Assembly: GCA_040902585.1 (NCBI GenBank)
Contig: JBBDXA010000033.1
Location: 1 to 8,158, forward strand
DNA: 8,158 nucleotides
Source: JBBDXA01 sp040902585
Lineage (GTDB): Bacteria; Planctomycetota; Phycisphaerae; Phycisphaerales; Phycisphaeraceae
Direction of reading: 5' to 3'
Positions 4,848 through 8,158 of the stretch are shown here, one piece after another (within the stretch, counting starts at the first letter, position 1; every line of letters begins with the position of its first letter). Position numbers and translations under genes: made by a program. Under the pieces are notes generated by a model. It saw nothing but the letters and a program-made list of their open reading frames with translations, was not told where the DNA came from and did not search any database.

Positions 4848-7800
4848 ATGTCCCGCCTCACAGCCGTCGAAACCCGCACGCGTCAAATCGGCGAAGAAAT
4901 CCTCAAGGCTGCCCGCAAAGGCGGCAAAGGATTTTTCGGCTCCACGTCCTGGTCCGATCGCCTCATGGATTGGGCCACGCGCGATGAAGCGTTTAAGGTT
5001 CAGCTCTTCCGCTTCGTCGATGCCTTCCCGATGCTGCGCACCAGCAAGATCATCTACACGCACCTGATGGAGTATCTCACGCAGCCCGGCGTGAAATCCC
5101 CGCGCGGGCTGGGCCTCGCTCTCACCGCCGGCGGCCTGCTCAAGGGCGTCACCGCGGACATCGTCTCGCGGCAGATCAAAGCCATGGCCCGCCGGTTCAT
5201 CGCCGGTGAAGATGCCGCCTCCGCCATGCCCGCGCTGCGCAAACTCTGGGTCAACGGTGCCGCCTTCTCCATCGACCTGCTCGGCGAAGCCTGCGTCTCC
5301 AAACCTGAAGCGGATGCCTACGCCCAGCGCTATCTCGACCTCATCGAAAACCTTCCCGCGCAGACGAAAAGCTGGCCTTACAACGCGCGACTCGAAACCG
5401 ATCACCTCGGCCCGATCCCGCGCACCAATGTCTCCATCAAGATCACCTCGCTCGATCCGCATCCTTCGCCGATCGACTTTGATCGCACGCTCGATCGCCT
5501 GACCGAAGCCTTGACGCCGATCCTTCAAAGCGCGACGAAGCATGGGGTGCTCGTCAACTTCGACATGGAGCAGTTCAAGTACAAGGACCTGATGCTGACG
5601 CTGTTCATGCGTTGCTGCGAACGCTTCGACTTTCACGCCGGGCTGGCGATGCAGGCGTACCTCAAGACCGGTGACGATGACGTGACGCGCATCATCGAAT
5701 GGTCGAAGAAGTCAGGCAGGCAAGTGACCGTGCGCCTGGTGAAGGGCGCGTACTGGGATTATGAAGTGATTCACGCCGAGCAGATGGGCTGGCCGGTGCC
5801 GGTGTGGGGCACGAAGCCGCAGACCGATGCGTGTTTCGAGCGCATGACGAAGCAGTTCATCGATGCCGTGCCTAAGTCGAAAGACACCGGCGGCGTGAAG
5901 CTCGCGCTCGGCTCGCACAACGTGCGCTCCATCGCCCATGCCTTGGCGCAGCTTGAAACGCGCGGGCTGCCCACCTCCGCCCTCGAACTGCAAATGCTCA
6001 ACGGCATGGCGGGCGTGCTCAAGGAAGCCGCGATTGCCCGCGATCTGCGCCTGCGCGAGTACCTGCCCGTGGGCCCGATGATCCCCGGCATGGCGTACCT
6101 CGTCCGCCGACTGCTCGAAAACACCTCCAACGAATCCTGGCTCAAAGCGAGCTTCTACGATGAAGCCTCGCCCGATGCCCTGCTCGCGAAGCCGGAAGGC
6201 GAGCGCGTCGCGTTCAAGCACGAGCCTGATGCGAAACGCAGGAGCGAGCTGGCGAACAGGCATCGGTTAAGTCCCGCGCCGCCTGAAGTGGGTGATGGCA
6301 AGCCGTTCATCAACGAGCCGTTGCGGGATTTTGCGGATGCGAAGATGCGCGAGGCGTTTGCCAAGGCGGTGCAACAGGTGACGGTGCCCAAGGTCGCCAA
6401 TGACAGCACGCTGGAGCAGGCGAAACAGGCGATCACGCAGGCCGCGGCTGCCTTCGAATCGTGGCGTGATGTCTCTCCCGCCGATCGCTGCAACATGCTC
6501 ATCCGCGCCGCAGGCATCATGCGCAAACGGCGGGATGAGCTTTGCGGCATCATCATCCGCGAGTCCGGCAAGCCCTGGCAGGAAGCGGATGGCGATGTGT
6601 GTGAAGCGATCGATTTCTGCGAGTACTACGCCCGCTGCGCGATGGATTTATTTGAGCCCAGACGATTGGGGCGGTACATCGGCGAGTTGGATGAGACGTG
6701 GTATCAGCCGCGCGGTGTGGCGGTGGTGATCAGCCCTTGGAATTTTCCCATGGCGATCTGTTGTGGCATGACGGTCGCAGCGCTCGTGACAGGCAACCCC
6801 ACGATCGTGAAGCCCGCGGAGCAGACGCCGGGCATCGCGAAGGTGATGTGCGAGATGCTATGGGAGGCGGGCGTGCCGGGTGATGTGCTGCACTTCGTGC
6901 CGGGCGAAGGTGAGACGGTCGGGGCGCTCTTGGTGCGCGACCCACGCGTGGCGCTCATTGCGTTCACGGGTTCAAAGACGGTGGGCCTGAACATCATCGA
7001 AGCCGCGGGCGTGACGCCGAGCGGTCAGATGCACGTGAAGAAAGTCATCTGCGAGATGGGCGGCAAGAACGCGATCATCATCGACAGCTCGGCTGACCTC
7101 GATGAAGCCGTGGTCGGCGTGCGCGACTCGGCGTTCGGTTACGCAGGGCAGAAATGCTCGGCATGCAGTCGCGCGATCGTGCTGGCCGATGCGCATGATC
7201 AGTTCGTCGAGCGTCTCGTCGAAGCGACGAAGGCCCTGCGCGTGGGTGACCCGCTCGACCCCGGCACCGACGTCGGCCCGGTCATCGACGAAGCAGCTGC
7301 GAAGAAGATTCGTTCCTACATCGACATCGGCAAACAGGAAGGCGAACTCGCGCTGGGCATGGATGATCCTGGGTGCCATGGGCAAGCGAGGGCCGCCGAG
7401 CTTGCCCGTGCGGACGCCCCAGGTTCATCGGCACGGGCAACTTCGCGGACTCCGTTGCCCATGACACCCGATACAGCCATATCACCCGCCCGCTACATCG
7501 CCCCGCACATCTTCACGAACATCACGCCGCAGCATCGCCTCGCCACCGAAGAAATCTTCGGCCCGGTCCTGGCCGTCATCAAAGTCAACTCCTTCGACGA
7601 AGCCCTCCGCGTCGCCAACAGCACCAGCTACAAACTCACCGGCGCGATCTACACGCGCACGCCTTCGCACCTGGCCCGCGCCCGCAAAGAGTTCCGCGTG
7701 GGCAATCTTTACATCAATCGCGGGTCCACCGGGGCCCTCGTCGGCCGCCAGCCCTTCGGCGGGTTCGGCCTGTCAGGCGTCGGCTCCAAGGCCGGCGGCG

Positions 7801-7880
7801 AGGATTACCTCCTCCAGTTCGTCGAGCCCCGCGCCTGCTGCGAAAACACCCTGCGCCACGGCTTCGCCCCGGGGATGTAA
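4848..7880 (+). CDS. putA: Bifunctional proline dehydrogenase / L-glutamate gamma-semialdehyde dehydrogenase
   Basis: This 1010-residue enzyme oxidises proline to glutamate in two steps. The FAD-linked proline dehydrogenase half (about 60-480) shows VSIKITSL (195-202), LVNFDMEQFKYKDL (235-248), LAMQAYLKTG (266-275), VRLVKGAYWDYE (295-306), GSHNVRS (355-361), ELQMLNGMA (380-388) and YLPVGPMIPGMAYLVRRLLEN (405-425), whose Arg pair binds the carboxylate. The NAD-dependent aldehyde dehydrogenase half (about 520-1000) shows PWNFP (630-634), FTGSKTVG (706-713), Glu736 in ICEMGGKN, catalytic Cys770 in GQKCSACSR, EEIFGPV (901-907) and the substrate loop GVGSKAGG (977-984). The ribbon-helix-helix DNA-binding domain of E. 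coli PutA is missing, so it is not a self-repressor. Residues 842-874 are an in-frame insertion encoded by a palindromic element, in a surface loop between ELALGMDDP and YIAPHIFTN. All catalytic residues remain, so activity is probably kept. No Shine-Dalgarno precedes the ATG. Confidence 0.97.
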   Translation: MSRLTAVETRTRQIGEEILKAARKGGKGFFGSTSWSDRLMDWATRDEAFKVQLFRFVDAFPMLRTSKIIYTHLMEYLTQPGVKSPRGLGLALTAGGLLKGVTADIVSRQIKAMARRFIAGEDAASAMPALRKLWVNGAAFSIDLLGEACVSKPEADAYAQRYLDLIENLPAQTKSWPYNARLETDHLGPIPRTNVSIKITSLDPHPSPIDFDRTLDRLTEALTPILQSATKHGVLVNFDMEQFKYKDLMLTLFMRCCERFDFHAGLAMQAYLKTGDDDVTRIIEWSKKSGRQVTVRLVKGAYWDYEVIHAEQMGWPVPVWGTKPQTDACFERMTKQFIDAVPKSKDTGGVKLALGSHNVRSIAHALAQLETRGLPTSALELQMLNGMAGVLKEAAIARDLRLREYLPVGPMIPGMAYLVRRLLENTSNESWLKASFYDEASPDALLAKPEGERVAFKHEPDAKRRSELANRHRLSPAPPEVGDGKPFINEPLRDFADAKMREAFAKAVQQVTVPKVANDSTLEQAKQAITQAAAAFESWRDVSPADRCNMLIRAAGIMRKRRDELCGIIIRESGKPWQEADGDVCEAIDFCEYYARCAMDLFEPRRLGRYIGELDETWYQPRGVAVVISPWNFPMAICCGMTVAALVTGNPTIVKPAEQTPGIAKVMCEMLWEAGVPGDVLHFVPGEGETVGALLVRDPRVALIAFTGSKTVGLNIIEAAGVTPSGQMHVKKVICEMGGKNAIIIDSSADLDEAVVGVRDSAFGYAGQKCSACSRAIVLADAHDQFVERLVEATKALRVGDPLDPGTDVGPVIDEAAAKKIRSYIDIGKQEGELALGMDDPGCHGQARAAELARADAPGSSARATSRTPLPMTPDTAISPARYIAPHIFTNITPQHRLATEEIFGPVLAVIKVNSFDEALRVANSTSYKLTGAIYTRTPSHLARARKEFRVGNLYINRGSTGALVGRQPFGGFGLSGVGSKAGGEDYLLQFVEPRACCENTLRHGFAPGM
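7371..7469. mobile_element. 99-bp palindromic element inserted in frame within putA
   Basis: The ends are 15-bp inverted repeats: GGGTGCCATGGGCAA (7371-7385) and TTGCCCATGACACCC (7455-7469), matching at 14 of 15 positions and not extendable outward. Inside lie further perfect inverted repeats: GGGCAAGC/GCTTGCCC (7380-7387 with 7400-7407), TTGCCCGTGC/GCACGGGCAA (7402-7411 with 7431-7440) and GGGCAAC/GTTGCCC (7435-7441 with 7454-7460). The length is exactly 33 codons, the first base falls on the first codon position and no stop arises. The encoded peptide (842-874 of PutA) is rich in Ala, Arg, Ser, Thr and Pro, unlike the dehydrogenase around it, and uses codons such as act, aca and ttg that are rare in its neighbours. 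There is no transposase, so any movement would depend on another element. A target-site duplication is not clear; a GAT triplet occurs on both sides but is too short to weigh. Confidence 0.8.
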
Positions 7881-7890
7881 TGCGCCTCAC

Positions 7891-7928
7891 GCCCAAAGCC
7901 CAGGGATAGCTATCCCTGGGCTTTGGGC
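7891..7928 (+). terminator. 38-bp perfect palindrome after putA, probable terminator
   Basis: Two 19-bp arms meet without a spacer, centred on ATAGCTAT at 7906-7913; the left arm begins GCCCAAAGCCCAGGG. It starts 10 bases after the putA stop. Transcribed RNA would form a very stable hairpin. The following CATTTCATTTC is only moderately T-rich, so it may act as a terminator, a 3'-end stabiliser, or a REP-like repeat, and it would work equally on both strands. Confidence 0.7.
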
Positions 7929-7938
7929 CGCATTTCAT

Positions 7939-7967
7939 TTCGCCTGTTAACCCTCGCGCGGCATAAT
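7939..7967 (+). promoter_or_regulatory. Candidate promoter of the gene at 8025
   Basis: CATAAT (7962-7967), five of six consensus bases, lies 17 bases after a weak TTCGCC. This would give a leader of about 50 bases ending in the AGGAG Shine-Dalgarno at 8015-8019. The -35 match is poor. Confidence 0.35.
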
Positions 7968-8024
7968 GACAATGTCTCACAGGGGCACCGCGCCCGTTCC
8001 GCTTCACCCTCGGCAGGAGTCGCC

Positions 8025-8158
8025 ATGAGCCTTTCACGCTCCCTCGTTCCCGTCCTTCTTCTTCTCATCTCACTCCCCGCCTTCGCGCAGAAAGAACCAA
8101 CCGTCGGCCCCCTGCGCACCGACATCGCCTCCATCAAATCCGACAAGACCGTCAAGTA
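8025..8158 (+). CDS. Secreted or periplasmic protein, N-terminal fragment
   Basis: The first 44 codons are visible before the window ends. The start is firm: ATG at 8025 with AGGAG five bases upstream. Residues 1-21 form a Sec signal peptide (MSLSRSLVPVLLLLISLPAFA, followed by Q), with a hydrophobic core of Leu, Val and Ile and an AFA-Q cleavage site. The mature part begins QKEPTVGPLRTDIASIKSD. The family cannot be settled from this. The wording near the end (IKSDKTVK) is faintly like the start of large planctomycete extracytoplasmic proteins, but that is only an impression. The last two bases, TA, could begin a Tyr codon or a stop. Confidence 0.85.
   Translation, partial: MSLSRSLVPVLLLLISLPAFAQKEPTVGPLRTDIASIKSDKTVK

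Noticed and set aside
3866..4879. Minus-strand open frame (337 codons) opposite the DUF3472 gene
   Set aside because: The plus strand encodes a signal peptide and DUF3472 motifs; the antisense protein is a biased Ala/Gly/Glu/Val-rich shadow.
4830..5636. Minus-strand open frame (268 codons) opposite the start of putA
   Set aside because: Shadow of the proline dehydrogenase domain, without motifs of its own.
7340..7490. Frameshift or sequencing error in putA
   Set aside because: The protein looks unlike aldehyde dehydrogenase here, but both flanks are in the same frame and the foreign stretch has defined inverted-repeat ends and a length divisible by three, which fits an insertion.

Overview
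The window reads as GC-rich chromosomal DNA of a planctomycete, most likely of the Phycisphaerae. The clues are a secreted DUF3472 protein, a divergent sigma-70-family factor with a planctomycete-like region 2.4, a stand-alone bifunctional PutA without a DNA-binding domain, and long compact intergenic hairpins. This placement comes from recognising protein families, not from a marker gene.

Layout. Positions 1-753 (minus strand) hold a HigB/HigA-type toxin-antitoxin operon, toxin first, with a promoter and palindromic operator directly before the toxin ATG. A third gene may start where the antitoxin ends. Positions 774-1516 (minus) hold a Mn-type superoxide dismutase gene with its own intrinsic terminator. 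A gene-free stretch of about 430 bases (1517-1946) contains several short inverted repeats and an 11-bp tandem repeat, and leads into a sigma factor gene (1947-2975, plus) closed by a strong terminator (3032-3062). Positions 3084-3826 (minus) carry two overlapping genes: a GNAT-like protein and a small charged protein. Divergent from these are a secreted DUF3472 protein (3932-4816) and, 31 bases further on, putA (4848-7880). putA is followed by a perfect 38-bp palindrome. At 8025 a secreted protein starts and runs off the window.

The genes do not form one pathway. SOD handles superoxide, PutA burns proline to glutamate and feeds electrons to the respiratory chain, the sigma factor is a transcription regulator, and the toxin-antitoxin and GNAT pairs look like accessory cargo.

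The most unusual feature is a 99-bp palindromic element (7371-7469) sitting exactly in frame inside the aldehyde dehydrogenase half of putA. It adds 33 residues without breaking the gene. It has 15-bp terminal inverted repeats (14 of 15 matching) and an internal alternation of GGGCAA and TTGCCC half-sites. It resembles in concept the protein-coding palindromic elements known from Rickettsia. A possible short relative lies at 1818-1839. Second in interest is the sigma factor, whose region 2.4 has lost the tryptophan pair and the glutamine that normally melt and read the -10 element.
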